Part shown: positions 1 to 6,141 of the stretch, piece after piece
Layout of the letters: every line of letters starts with the position of its first letter
How positions within the stretch are numbered: position 1 is the stretch's first letter
Source of the DNA: Candidatus Poribacteria bacterium
Lineage (GTDB): Bacteria; Poribacteria; WGA-4E; DTYX01
Assembly: GCA_012961655.1 (NCBI GenBank)
Contig: DTYX01000333.1
Coordinates: forward strand, 1-6,147
Length of the DNA stretch: 6,147 nucleotides
Reading direction: 5' to 3'
Notes under the pieces: model-generated
Database searches by the model: none
What the model saw: the letters and a program-made list of their open reading frames with translations, nothing else
Told to the model about the DNA's origin: nothing
Translations under genes and position numbers: made by a program

Positions 1-61
1 CACTTTCTCAGGTGACCAATAATTGGTAAAAGTTTAAAGAACTTTCTGAAAATTGCTTTAC

Positions 62-397
62 TTAGTTTTCATCGCAATTCTTATTTAACGATTTCAAAGT
101 TTCGGTTTTCGCATGTTGAATGACTAACTTTCCTGACGAACCACTGACCGTAGGTAATCTGATTTCAGCTTGGTGCGCCGCTTCTGTAGCAGAAAGGGAA
201 GTGGAAAAGGTCCAGATAGCGATGTCAGCATCCAATATCCCTTCGCTTCGGCTGGTTAACACGCCAAGATAAGCATAAGTTTTGAGTCGAAGAGATGGCA
301 AGCTGGATATAGTAAACACTTGCCAGTCATGTACCTCATAATCCGCAGATGGATGCTGAACACGATAATCATCCCATTCACGTAGTAACGAATTCAT
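62..397 (-). CDS. Hypothetical protein, about 111 residues
   Basis: I do not recognise this protein. The frame can be opened at a GTG at 467-469, giving 135 residues. The better start is the ATG at 395-397 (MNSLLREWDDYRV), because an AGGA Shine-Dalgarno sequence lies 7 bases upstream at 405-408. The longer version would also have to translate a perfect 23-base dyad. The chosen product is soluble-looking, with no signal peptide, membrane segment or obvious metal or nucleotide motif. Its N-terminal third is rich in Trp, Tyr, Asp and His. A middle stretch (TYAYLGVLTSR, then DADIAIWTFS) could form beta strands, and the C-terminal part is Ser/Thr-rich and ends in a charged tail. It is the last gene in the window on this strand, about 107 bases after the hydrolase stop. 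It may be a lineage-specific protein. Coding status rests on frame length, the ribosome site and plausible composition only. Confidence 0.6.
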   Translation of the reverse strand: MNSLLREWDDYRVQHPSADYEVHDWQVFTISSLPSLRLKTYAYLGVLTSRSEGILDADIAIWTFSTSLSATEAAHQAEIRLPTVSGSSGKLVIQHAKTETLKSLNKNCDEN

Positions 398-404
398 TCG
401 TTTT

Positions 405-408
405 TCCT
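405..408 (-). promoter_or_regulatory. Ribosome binding site deciding the start of the small hypothetical gene
   Basis: On the minus strand the sequence reads CACAGGAAAAACGATG. AGGA stands 7 bases before the ATG at 395-397. The GTG at 467-469 has no comparable purine-rich site, so the shorter protein is preferred. Confidence 0.5.
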
Positions 409-433
409 GTGTGCAAGCAAACGACTGAAGTTT

Positions 434-456
434 GCCTGTGGTTTTAAACCACAGGC
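434..456. repeat. Perfect 23-base inverted repeat, possible terminator or dispersed palindrome
   Basis: Two 11-base arms (GCCTGTGGTTT and its exact complement) surround a single central base. This dyad lies between the hydrolase stop at 505 and the start of the small hypothetical gene at 397. In RNA the AT-rich centre would open into a small loop, leaving an approximately eight-pair GC-containing stem. There is no run of U after the stem in the minus-strand transcript, so it is not a textbook intrinsic terminator. It could equally be a dispersed palindromic repeat or a protein-binding dyad. Perfect symmetry over 23 bases is very unlikely by chance. Confidence 0.7.
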
Positions 457-504
457 TACAATTACACACGCTTCTGAAAAAGGAAACATTAATTATGTTT
501 TTGA

Positions 505-1140
505 CTAATACAGATTATATTGTTTTTCCTCTTCAATCGTAGTCATCGGACCATGACCAGGATAAACTATTGTGTCATCTGGAAGGACAAAAAGCTTATC
601 CCTAATCGATGTCATAAGCTGTTCATAAGAACCACCTGGTAAGTCATAACGGCCGATACCTCGGTAAAAAATTGTATCGCCGGCAAACAAAATATGCTTT
701 TCGTCGCCATTCACAAAACACATATAGAAGGCAACACTCCCCGGTGAATGTCCCGGCGAATGAATCACTCGCATTTCGTAGGCGCCAACAGCAATTATAT
801 CATCCTCTTTGAGGAATCGATTAATTTTAGGAGGTGGTTTAATTTCCAAACCAAACATAAACGCCTGCATCTGCAGAGAATCCAAAAGTAATAAGTCATC
901 CCGATGAAGCAATACTTCTGTTTGAGTCGCTTCCTGCAAATCTTTTGCTGCGCTGATATGGTCGACATGAGCATGCGTTTGGAGAATATACTTTAGATGA
1001 AGTCCACTTTGATTGAGACAATTTACAATTCTCGTTGCTTCATCTCCAGGGTCGATTACAACCGCTTCTTCTGTTTTTTTACAACCGAAAATAATGCAAT
1101 TACATTCTAACGGTCCTACAACCAGATTTTCGAGGAACAT
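505..1140 (-). CDS. Metallo-beta-lactamase-fold hydrolase, glyoxalase-II-like
   Basis: This is a 211-residue cytosolic hydrolase of the metallo-beta-lactamase superfamily, in the single-domain YcbL/YqgX-like group related to hydroxyacylglutathione hydrolase. All metal ligands are visible: TH-A-HVDH with H56, H58, D60 and H61; GHSPGS with H131; AGDTIF with D155; and PGHGP with H196. It should therefore bind two metal ions and be active. The family usually hydrolyses thioesters such as S-lactoylglutathione, but the substrate cannot be read from the sequence. The C-terminal substrate-binding domain of classical GloB (about 250 residues) is absent, as is normal for this shorter group. The N-terminus (VVGPLECNC) and the DLPGGSYEQL segment also fit, and the length is full. 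The ATG at 1138-1140 has AGGAG six bases upstream at 1147-1151. It follows the DUF362 gene after 107 bases that include a hairpin, so it may be a separate transcription unit. No signal peptide is seen. Confidence 0.92.
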   Translation of the reverse strand: MFLENLVVGPLECNCIIFGCKKTEEAVVIDPGDEATRIVNCLNQSGLHLKYILQTHAHVDHISAAKDLQEATQTEVLLHRDDLLLLDSLQMQAFMFGLEIKPPPKINRFLKEDDIIAVGAYEMRVIHSPGHSPGSVAFYMCFVNGDEKHILFAGDTIFYRGIGRYDLPGGSYEQLMTSIRDKLFVLPDDTIVYPGHGPMTTIEEEKQYNLY

Positions 1141-1231
1141 CTGTTTCTCCTAATTCTATCGCTTGATGATTGAATAAGAGCGCAAGCACGCCATCCATCC
1201 TTCCAGTCCAATATAACATTGCCGAGATAAA

Positions 1232-1258
1232 TAGGTGGGTAGAATCTCTATCCACCTA
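1232..1258 (-). terminator. Hairpin overlapping the DUF362 stop codon, possible terminator or repeat
   Basis: Arms at 1232-1243 and 1247-1258 pair over 12 positions with one mismatch (an A-C opposition in the minus-strand transcript) and a 3-base loop. The stem includes the last codons (EVGG) and the stop codon of the DUF362 gene. After it the transcript continues with U-rich UAUUUAUCU, which is weak for an intrinsic terminator but compatible with one. Together with the change to a cytosolic hydrolase gene downstream, it may mark the end of the redox gene group. It shares GTAGGT and GAGAT blocks with the hairpin upstream of the same gene, so it could instead be a dispersed repeat. Confidence 0.5.
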
Positions 1259-2189
1259 CTTCAATGGTTTTTAATGCAACTTTGTTAAGGTCCATCTCTC
1301 CCAGTTCCATTTCATGACCGATTCTGACAAAATCCAAATCTTGTCCTGTCAAGCCAAAAAGCGTTGCGCCATAAGAATCGACCGCGACAGGGTCAGTACC
1401 CACAATCACCTGCTTCGTTAATTTAACATCATCAGGTGTTCCAGAGTTCGGCCCGTGGGCTGTTAAAATCCGATACGCGTCAAGGATAGTAAGATTAGGT
1501 TTAATCACGGTGTTGATATCAGCAAGATTTTGACCGAGTTGATTATGCAAATCGCCGCGATTTCCCCCTAGAACTCCCATGAGATTTTTCATCGCCATTG
1601 TCAATCGTGAGGTGCTGTGATGTTTGGCAATCGGAACATTAATCAAAACATCGGCGTCGAGAGCTTCAATGTACATCCTCCATGATTTGAGCCGTTTCCC
1701 CTGCGGAATTTTTACTTCTTTAAATTTCCGTTCGTCCACATATTTTATATCTCCGCCCACGCGTTTGACAGCAGCTTCGATACCGCTACGGCGGTAAGTT
1801 GTTTTCGCGCGATTGCAAGTCCTATCGAAAACCTTCACCTTTTTCGCGCCGGCGTTCAGACACAATTCTACGATTTTCTCGACAATATATGGATTTGTGT
1901 TCGCCGCTTGTTCTGGCGTTCTGCTCCATCCGATGTTAGGTTTAACTACAACGATATCGCCTCTGCTGACGAATTGTCCCATTCCGCCGACGGCGTCTAT
2001 CGCCGCCTGTACCAATTTTTTGGGGTCATCACTGCCTGTCGCAATCGCCAAACCGATATCTTTTTTCGCAACTTGAGCGCTTGGTGTTTTGGATTCACTG
2101 TATCCTAACAATGGAAAACTGGCGAAAGCTATTCCAGCAGCGACTGTGTTTTTGATGAAATCTCTTCGGTTGAATTTAGGTTCTGACAT
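1248..2189 (-). CDS. DUF362 family protein with twin-arginine signal
   Basis: This 313-residue protein belongs to the DUF362 family, whose activity is not established. Residues 7-13 (NRRDFIK) form a near-ideal twin-arginine motif, followed by a short hydrophobic stretch (about 14-30). It is therefore expected to fold in the cytoplasm and be exported by Tat. The cleavage site is unclear, so it could stay anchored. The DUF362 body shows the usual conserved blocks: VVVKPNIGW (80-88), NVPIAKHHSTSRLTMAMKNLMGVLGG (about 184-209) and GTDPVAVDS (264-272). Many DUF362 proteins carry ferredoxin motifs. This one has only two cysteines in the mature part (C110 and C125), so it carries no iron-sulfur cluster of its own. 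The ATG at 2187-2189 has a strong AAGGAGGG site at 2196-2203. It lies 84 bases after the lipoprotein gene and downstream of the membrane polyferredoxin, which suggests a redox partner role; this is inference. Family assignment is firm, function unknown. Confidence 0.9.
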   Translation of the reverse strand: MSEPKFNRRDFIKNTVAAGIAFASFPLLGYSESKTPSAQVAKKDIGLAIATGSDDPKKLVQAAIDAVGGMGQFVSRGDIVVVKPNIGWSRTPEQAANTNPYIVEKIVELCLNAGAKKVKVFDRTCNRAKTTYRRSGIEAAVKRVGGDIKYVDERKFKEVKIPQGKRLKSWRMYIEALDADVLINVPIAKHHSTSRLTMAMKNLMGVLGGNRGDLHNQLGQNLADINTVIKPNLTILDAYRILTAHGPNSGTPDDVKLTKQVIVGTDPVAVDSYGATLFGLTGQDLDFVRIGHEMELGEMDLNKVALKTIEVGG

Positions 2190-2208
2190 TATATTCCCTC
2201 CTTAATAT

Positions 2209-2239
2209 GTAGGTCGAGATTTATATCTCAACGACCTAC
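2209..2239. repeat. Inverted repeat (GTAGGTCG hairpin) upstream of the DUF362 gene
   Basis: GTAGGTCG at 2209-2216 is the exact complement of CGACCTAC at 2232-2239. An inner AGAT/ATCT pair surrounds a TTAT loop, with a 3-base bulge on one side. The hairpin ends 5 bases upstream of the AAGGAGGG ribosome site of the DUF362 gene, so it may act as a dispersed repeat, mRNA stabiliser or translation-affecting element. No U-run follows it, which argues against a simple terminator. Confidence 0.65.
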
Positions 2240-2267
2240 AAGGTTTCATTATGAAATTTCCTTGTAG
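2236..2267. repeat. Second hairpin overlapping the GTAGGTCG repeat
   Basis: CTACAAGG at 2236-2243 pairs with CCTTGTAG at 2260-2267. An inner TTTCAT/ATGAAA pair at 2244-2256 closes on one base, with a 3-base bulge (TTT, 2257-2259). It lies just after the stop codon of the lipoprotein gene (2274). It shares the four bases 2236-2239 with the neighbouring hairpin, so the two full stems cannot form together. Confidence 0.5.
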
Positions 2268-2273
2268 AATATG

Positions 2274-3242
2274 TTATCCATCTTCAATCGCCGCTAATGT
2301 TTGTGCGACAAACTCATAATCCTTTTCGCCTTGAGCGTTCCAAACGCCAATCAAGTAGTTATTTCGGTGCGCGATGAATGTCACTTTGCCATTCTGAAGT
2401 ACAACTTTCGCGGAATTTTCTCGCGCCATCTTCTCGGCTTTTCCCTTCTGGCTTAGATATGTAAGATATGAATCGTAAGCAGCCTTGGCTTCCTCTGAAG
2501 ATGGATATTTGATGACAAAGCCATCGACCTTAGTTTCACCGAACTGATATTTCGCAACCACACCCTCGGTCTGTTCACTGAGTTGCAGAACATTTTCATT
2601 ATCGACGTAGTGGATATTGTTGAGGGCGAGTTGCTTGCGGAAATACTTCTCACTTTTTGACATTTTGGATTCTTCGGGTAGTAAAGCCAGCAATTCTGGT
2701 GATGTGCCTGCTTCAATATTGCTGGCAAGTGTAGTTCCAAGAGCGACCAGAGCTTTTTGTGATTCCATAGTTTCATCGAATGAGACTAACTTGCAAAAGT
2801 ATCTGCCCTTCCAGAAATCCAGTGTTGAGGAAGTTTTAATCCCTTCATTTCCGATATCCACGTATTCTGCTATAGCGTATCGACCGATGCTATATATACC
2901 GAAAGCATTCGCTGATGTGCCCATGTCATAGATAGCCATTTCGATAATGGAATCTTGCCCTACTTTGTATTCTGCGCTTGCCGCCGCGACGATATCGTAG
3001 GCGAAGTATAACTCCGCGCCGCCGTTCAGAAAATCATAAAGGCCGTCTCCCCTGTATTCTGTCACCTTCGTCTCCAATTTAAACGTCTGTTCTGGACTTT
3101 CGCTCTCCTGCGGATACAGACTTGCATAGTCGGTCGCACTACTAGGTGTGGGCGATTCAGGTTTTAGTTGTAGTTTGCCTCCACACCCGAATACGATAAA
3201 ACAGATAATTGAGATAAAAATTGAGAGATAATTGGGATTCAT
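2274..3242 (-). CDS. Lipoprotein of the DUF6599 type
   Basis: This is a predicted lipoprotein of about 322 residues. It begins MNPNYLSIFISIICFIVFGCGG: a short N-region, a hydrophobic core and a lipobox (V-F-G-C) with the acylated cysteine at residue 20. After a Pro/Ser-rich tether the body contains the block YDFLNGGAELYFAYD followed by IYDMGTSANAFGIYSIGRY. I recognise this as characteristic of DUF6599 proteins, a family of unknown function. No metal-binding or catalytic motif is evident. An in-frame ATG at 3264-3266 would add eight residues (MEFKEKCF), but it has no ribosome site and would spoil the signal peptide. The ATG at 3240-3242 has AAGGAG nine bases upstream, so it is preferred. The gene starts 85 bases after the polyferredoxin stop and precedes the Tat-exported DUF362 gene. 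It may serve as an envelope partner or assembly factor for the redox proteins, which is inference. Confidence 0.82.
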   Translation of the reverse strand: MNPNYLSIFISIICFIVFGCGGKLQLKPESPTPSSATDYASLYPQESESPEQTFKLETKVTEYRGDGLYDFLNGGAELYFAYDIVAAASAEYKVGQDSIIEMAIYDMGTSANAFGIYSIGRYAIAEYVDIGNEGIKTSSTLDFWKGRYFCKLVSFDETMESQKALVALGTTLASNIEAGTSPELLALLPEESKMSKSEKYFRKQLALNNIHYVDNENVLQLSEQTEGVVAKYQFGETKVDGFVIKYPSSEEAKAAYDSYLTYLSQKGKAEKMARENSAKVVLQNGKVTFIAHRNNYLIGVWNAQGEKDYEFVAQTLAAIEDG

Positions 3243-3251
3243 GAAGCATTT

Positions 3252-3257
3252 CTCCTT
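3252..3257 (-). promoter_or_regulatory. Ribosome binding site deciding the lipoprotein start
   Basis: AAGGAG on the minus strand lies 9 bases before the ATG at 3240-3242. It falls inside the extended reading frame that begins at 3266. No purine-rich site precedes that outer ATG, so the inner start that gives a clean lipoprotein signal peptide is supported. Confidence 0.65.
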
Positions 3258-3327
3258 AAATTCCATATTTTTAACAATCGGTCTTTCGAATAGTAAATCA
3301 ACATCAGCGAGGTCTACAAATCAGCGG

Positions 3328-4977
3328 CTATAACTCGATGCCGCGTCCGCCGGAATACCTTTCCCTGTGTCGCTCTTCTTCGCGTGCAGTCACGCGTATA
3401 CCAGGTTCCTCTTTTATCGGACACTTGTTTTCGCAGATTCCACAACCGATACAGGTTTCCGTAACGACATACGGGCGTTTGACCACGATTTTTTTGTTGG
3501 TCTTTTGTTCTAAAACTTCGACCTCCCAAAACTTAATGGACTTCTCCGGCGTCGGACAATGTTCCTCGCAGACGAGACAGTTGAGATTCTCATTCCACGG
3601 ATAGCATTTATTTTTATTAAAATAAGCCGTTCCGATTTTTAACTTTTTTTTCTCCTCCAGCGCCAGCTTTTTAATGGCGTCCGTAGGACAAACTTGTCCA
3701 CACGCGTTACATTCGTAATCACAGTATCCCATCTTCGGCACGAGCTTGGGCGTCCCGATGCCTTCGACTCCTGCCTCAAAGAGCGTTGGATGTAAAGCGT
3801 TGGTCGGGCATACTTTCATGCACTCGGCGCAGCGGATGCACTTATCGAGAAATTGTTCTTCGGGCAGTGAACCAGGCGGGCGGATGAGCAATGGCGGATA
3901 ATCTCTGTCCGAAGGTTTCAGTTTTAGAAAGGGAACAGCGACGGCTCCGAATGCCGCGGCTTGAATGAAGCGGCGTTTGGATAAGTCCAGACCTTGTGGG
4001 GTATACTGTTTTTCTCGCTTGAGGCTTGTGGATGGCGATTGGAAGGCGAATTTGATAGCGTCAACCGGACAAACATCTTGACAGTTGAAACAATCCACGC
4101 ACTCCTGAACCAAATATCCATCGCCTTTTTCCAATATAGCGTTTGTCTTACATTCATGGTAACACTTGTTACATTCCACGCATTTCTCTTTATCGACAAC
4201 CCAGCGCAGGAAGCTAATTTTTGACAGCAAACCTAAAAGCGCGCCCAATGGACATAGGTCGCGACACCAGAAACGCGGATATAACAACGATAACGCTAAA
4301 ATCCCCATAAAGGCGATAAACGCAATGTGATGCAACATCGTAATCGACTGATATCCGAGTTCCGAGTTCGGAATAAATACGTAATCTCTCAGGAAACCGT
4401 AAATCGGTTCTGAAACTTTATTTACAATCGGCACTTGCCACAGCGGGCCCAAAAGAGTATTGGCTGCATAACTAAAATATGAATATACTGTGACCGCATA
4501 ACTGCGTGTAACAATCGGGATTGGGTCCATCAACCAGGCGACTTGCGCACTCAGTAAAGCGGCAATTAAGAAACCGCCGAGAATGTAGTATTTCAAATTC
4601 CGTAACGGCGGCGTGTGCATTAACTTCGGTTTCCGCACCCATTTGCTTTTGCCGCGAATTACACGGTCAGCGAAATCTATTGTCGTGCCGAGGGGACAAA
4701 TCCAGTTACAAAAAAACCGTCCAAGAAAAAGTGTGAGAACGACTATAACAATCGCCGGCAGAAACTTCGTCAATAAGGTCCCAGCGCTCCGTGATGATAA
4801 TATCGTGCCAATGGCCGCTAGTGGGTCAAGCCGCAAGAAAAAATCGGCTGGAAGCCATGATTCCAAAGGAAAAACAGTTTGAACTATTAGAATGAGAAAC
4901 AGCAAGAATACCAGCAATTGAACTATACGTCTGATATTACTGAGCCGAAAAAATTGCTGGAAGCGTATAATATTCAT
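3328..4977 (-). CDS. Membrane polyferredoxin: NapH-like domain fused to NapG/MauM-like domain
   Basis: This 549-residue protein should carry electrons across the cytoplasmic membrane through about six 4Fe-4S clusters. Residues 1-260 resemble NapH, with membrane segments near 19-36, 73-89, 130-149 and 213-233 and two CX3CP motifs (C90/C94 and C238/C242) on the predicted cytosolic face. Two ferredoxin motifs follow: C266-C269-C272-C276 and C293-C296-C299-C303. At 333-339 SKRRFIQ precedes a short hydrophobic stretch (340-353), like a Tat signal at the start of NapG. The C-terminal half has four motifs: C380-C383-C386-C390, C419-C423-C426-C430, C458-C467-C470-C474 (the CX8C spacing typical of NapG/MauM) and C509-C512-C515-C519. 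NapH and NapG are normally separate proteins that take electrons from quinol. Here they appear as one chain. The ATG at 4975-4977 has GGGAG seven bases upstream. The gene sits between etfA and a lipoprotein gene. Electron donor and acceptor are unknown; EtfAB is a candidate donor. Confidence 0.9.
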   Translation of the reverse strand: MNIIRFQQFFRLSNIRRIVQLLVFLLFLILIVQTVFPLESWLPADFFLRLDPLAAIGTILSSRSAGTLLTKFLPAIVIVVLTLFLGRFFCNWICPLGTTIDFADRVIRGKSKWVRKPKLMHTPPLRNLKYYILGGFLIAALLSAQVAWLMDPIPIVTRSYAVTVYSYFSYAANTLLGPLWQVPIVNKVSEPIYGFLRDYVFIPNSELGYQSITMLHHIAFIAFMGILALSLLYPRFWCRDLCPLGALLGLLSKISFLRWVVDKEKCVECNKCYHECKTNAILEKGDGYLVQECVDCFNCQDVCPVDAIKFAFQSPSTSLKREKQYTPQGLDLSKRRFIQAAAFGAVAVPFLKLKPSDRDYPPLLIRPPGSLPEEQFLDKCIRCAECMKVCPTNALHPTLFEAGVEGIGTPKLVPKMGYCDYECNACGQVCPTDAIKKLALEEKKKLKIGTAYFNKNKCYPWNENLNCLVCEEHCPTPEKSIKFWEVEVLEQKTNKKIVVKRPYVVTETCIGCGICENKCPIKEEPGIRVTAREEERHRERYSGGRGIEL

Positions 4978-5070
4978 CAGTTTACTCCCAACGAAAAGCG
5001 AATTAAGAAATTAAAATGCCTACTGCACTGTTAAATATATTTTGATAAAGATAATTAGCCACGGATACAC

Positions 5071-5088
5071 CCGAATTCCGAATTCCGA
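5071..5088. repeat. CCGAATT heptanucleotide repeat, left copy
   Basis: Two and a half tandem units of the 7-base word CCGAATT lie in the 136-base spacer between etfA and the polyferredoxin gene. The first 17 bases are an exact inverted copy of 6100-6116 on the other side of etfA. The rest of the spacer is AT-rich (around 5010-5060). I see no convincing promoter there, although one for the polyferredoxin gene would be expected in this place if it is not read through from etfA. Confidence 0.75.
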
Positions 5089-5113
5089 GCTACGGGCAAT
5101 TCATCTCCACGCC

Positions 5114-6091
5114 TTACGGCGGGAGCTTTCTTGTGATTACCTTGTTATGAACTCTAATCAATTTAGGTATTACTTTTGTTAAATCTCCCACGATGCGGTA
5201 ATGAGAAAACCTGAATATTGGCGCGGATGGGTCGATATTAATGGACACAATTTTACCGGCGTCCATCATCCCGACCCGGTGTTGTACGGCGCCGCTGATG
5301 CCGCAGGCGATGTATAGTTCAGGTTTTACGGTCGTTCCAGTCTGCCCGATTTGTCGTTCGTAAGATGTCCAGCCTGCATCAACCGACGCTCTTGTGGCGC
5401 CAACCTCGCCGCCGAGAGTCTCAGCCAATTGTTCAATCAAGCGGAAATTTTCCCTTGAACCGACCCCAGCTCCCCCTGCAACGATTATTTTCGCCTCTTT
5501 GAGATTGACTGTTTTTTGAGCCACTTCACGCTTTAGCACTTTAGCGGCAAAGTCGCTTTCGTCTAGTGTAGGTTCGATGGGAATTATCTTTCCTTGACGG
5601 TTCACATCAGCCTCATTAACTGCAGCAATGCCATCTCTGAGAGTTGCAATTTGTGGTTTATCAGTCTTGGTCACATAATTTGTCAATACTTTGCCATCAT
5701 ATTCCAGACGTTTTTGTACTAGAAACTCGCCCTCGATTTCTACGCCATAACAATCCTGCACGCATCCCGTTTGTAGGTTAGAAGCGACGACTGACGCCAG
5801 GTCGTTTCCTTGCGTTGAGGCGGGGAATAAAAATATCTCTGGATTATACTGTTTAATCAAATCACAGATAACTTTTTTATATGGGTTGGTCGTATAATCT
5901 TTCAGTCTGGAATCATCCGTTAAATAGACAACATCGGCGCCGTGAGCGATTAAATATTCAGAGACGCCGCTATCCGAGCCCAGGACGACGCCGCTCAATT
6001 TTAAGCCGGCCAAATCCGCCAACTCTCTGCCTTTTGAGAGACATTGCCGGCTAATATCCGTAATTCCATTTTCATCTAATTCAATATACAC
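5114..6091 (-). CDS. etfA: Electron-transfer flavoprotein, alpha subunit (N-terminus uncertain)
   Basis: This is the FAD-carrying subunit of the cytosolic heterodimer EtfAB, which accepts electrons from acyl-CoA and similar dehydrogenases. Numbered from the GTG at 6091, the N-terminal domain (1-190) contains the LFPASTQGNDLASVVASNL block (88-106). The C-terminal FAD domain (about 200-310) has the expected GATRASVDAGW (R234), GQTG (249-252), GISGAVQH (264-271, FAD-contacting His) and NIDPSAPIF (285-293). Where many family members have a small residue, HYRIVGD has Arg (R299). The GTG start is doubtful: it has no ribosome site, and the preceding in-frame codons read G-I-W, so the frame gives GIWVYIE, which matches the usual first strand of this family. 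The frame stays open to the window end at 6147 without an ATG, through a heptamer repeat. The real start is therefore probably outside the window, and etfB is expected upstream. A 4-pair stem with a GUAA loop (5110-5121) covers the stop codon. Confidence 0.93.
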   Translation of the reverse strand: MYIELDENGITDISRQCLSKGRELADLAGLKLSGVVLGSDSGVSEYLIAHGADVVYLTDDSRLKDYTTNPYKKVICDLIKQYNPEIFLFPASTQGNDLASVVASNLQTGCVQDCYGVEIEGEFLVQKRLEYDGKVLTNYVTKTDKPQIATLRDGIAAVNEADVNRQGKIIPIEPTLDESDFAAKVLKREVAQKTVNLKEAKIIVAGGAGVGSRENFRLIEQLAETLGGEVGATRASVDAGWTSYERQIGQTGTTVKPELYIACGISGAVQHRVGMMDAGKIVSINIDPSAPIFRFSHYRIVGDLTKVIPKLIRVHNKVITRKLPP

Positions 6092-6099
6092 CCAGATTC

Positions 6100-6141
6100 C
6101 GGAATTCGGAATTCGGACTGGTGACTTGTGAGTAGTGAGTG
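6100..6141. repeat. Heptanucleotide repeat tract at the EtfA N-terminal end
   Basis: Bases 6100-6116 are an exact inverted copy of the CCGAATT repeat at 5071-5087 and consist of tandem GGAATTC heptamers. After six further bases, three imperfect heptamers follow: GTGACTT (6121-6127), GTGAGTA (6128-6134) and GTGAGTG (6135-6141). The whole tract thus has a seven-base rhythm but two different words. It lies directly in front of the recognisable EtfA coding sequence and is read in the same open frame, where the first part would encode R-I-P-N-S-G. It resembles in style the short tandem heptanucleotide repeats known from cyanobacteria and other genomes with repeat-rich spacers. Confidence 0.7.

Noticed and set aside
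16..28. Short dyad ACCAAT-A-ATTGGT at the left edge
   Set aside because: Six-base AT-rich arms are expected by chance, and no gene context can be seen beyond the edge.
398..469. GTG-initiated 24-residue extension of the small hypothetical protein
   Set aside because: It has no ribosome site and would translate the perfect 23-base dyad, while the inner ATG has AGGA at good spacing.
1141..1231. Possible promoter in the spacer before the hydrolase gene (TTGCGC and TAGAAT)
   Set aside because: The boxes are 21 bases apart, too far for a normal promoter, so the match is not convincing.
1813..2108. Plus-strand open frames inside the DUF362 gene
   Set aside because: Both are antisense to a well-recognised protein, have no family resemblance, and overlap each other.
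2453..2931. Alternative frames of both strands inside the lipoprotein gene
   Set aside because: They overlap a gene with a convincing lipobox and family block, and their own translations look random.
3243..3266. Eight-residue N-terminal extension of the lipoprotein
   Set aside because: The outer ATG has no ribosome site, and the extension places charged residues and a cysteine before an otherwise clean lipoprotein signal. AAGGAG precedes the inner ATG.
3924..4882. Cysteine-rich or plus-strand open frames inside the polyferredoxin gene
   Set aside because: They are shadows of the iron-sulfur gene in other frames, without ribosome sites or coherent motifs.
4978..5060. Possible sigma-70 promoter for the polyferredoxin gene (TTAACA box near AT-rich sequence)
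   Set aside because: No acceptable -10 box lies at 16 to 18 bases from the TTAACA, and AT-rich sequence alone gives many weak matches.
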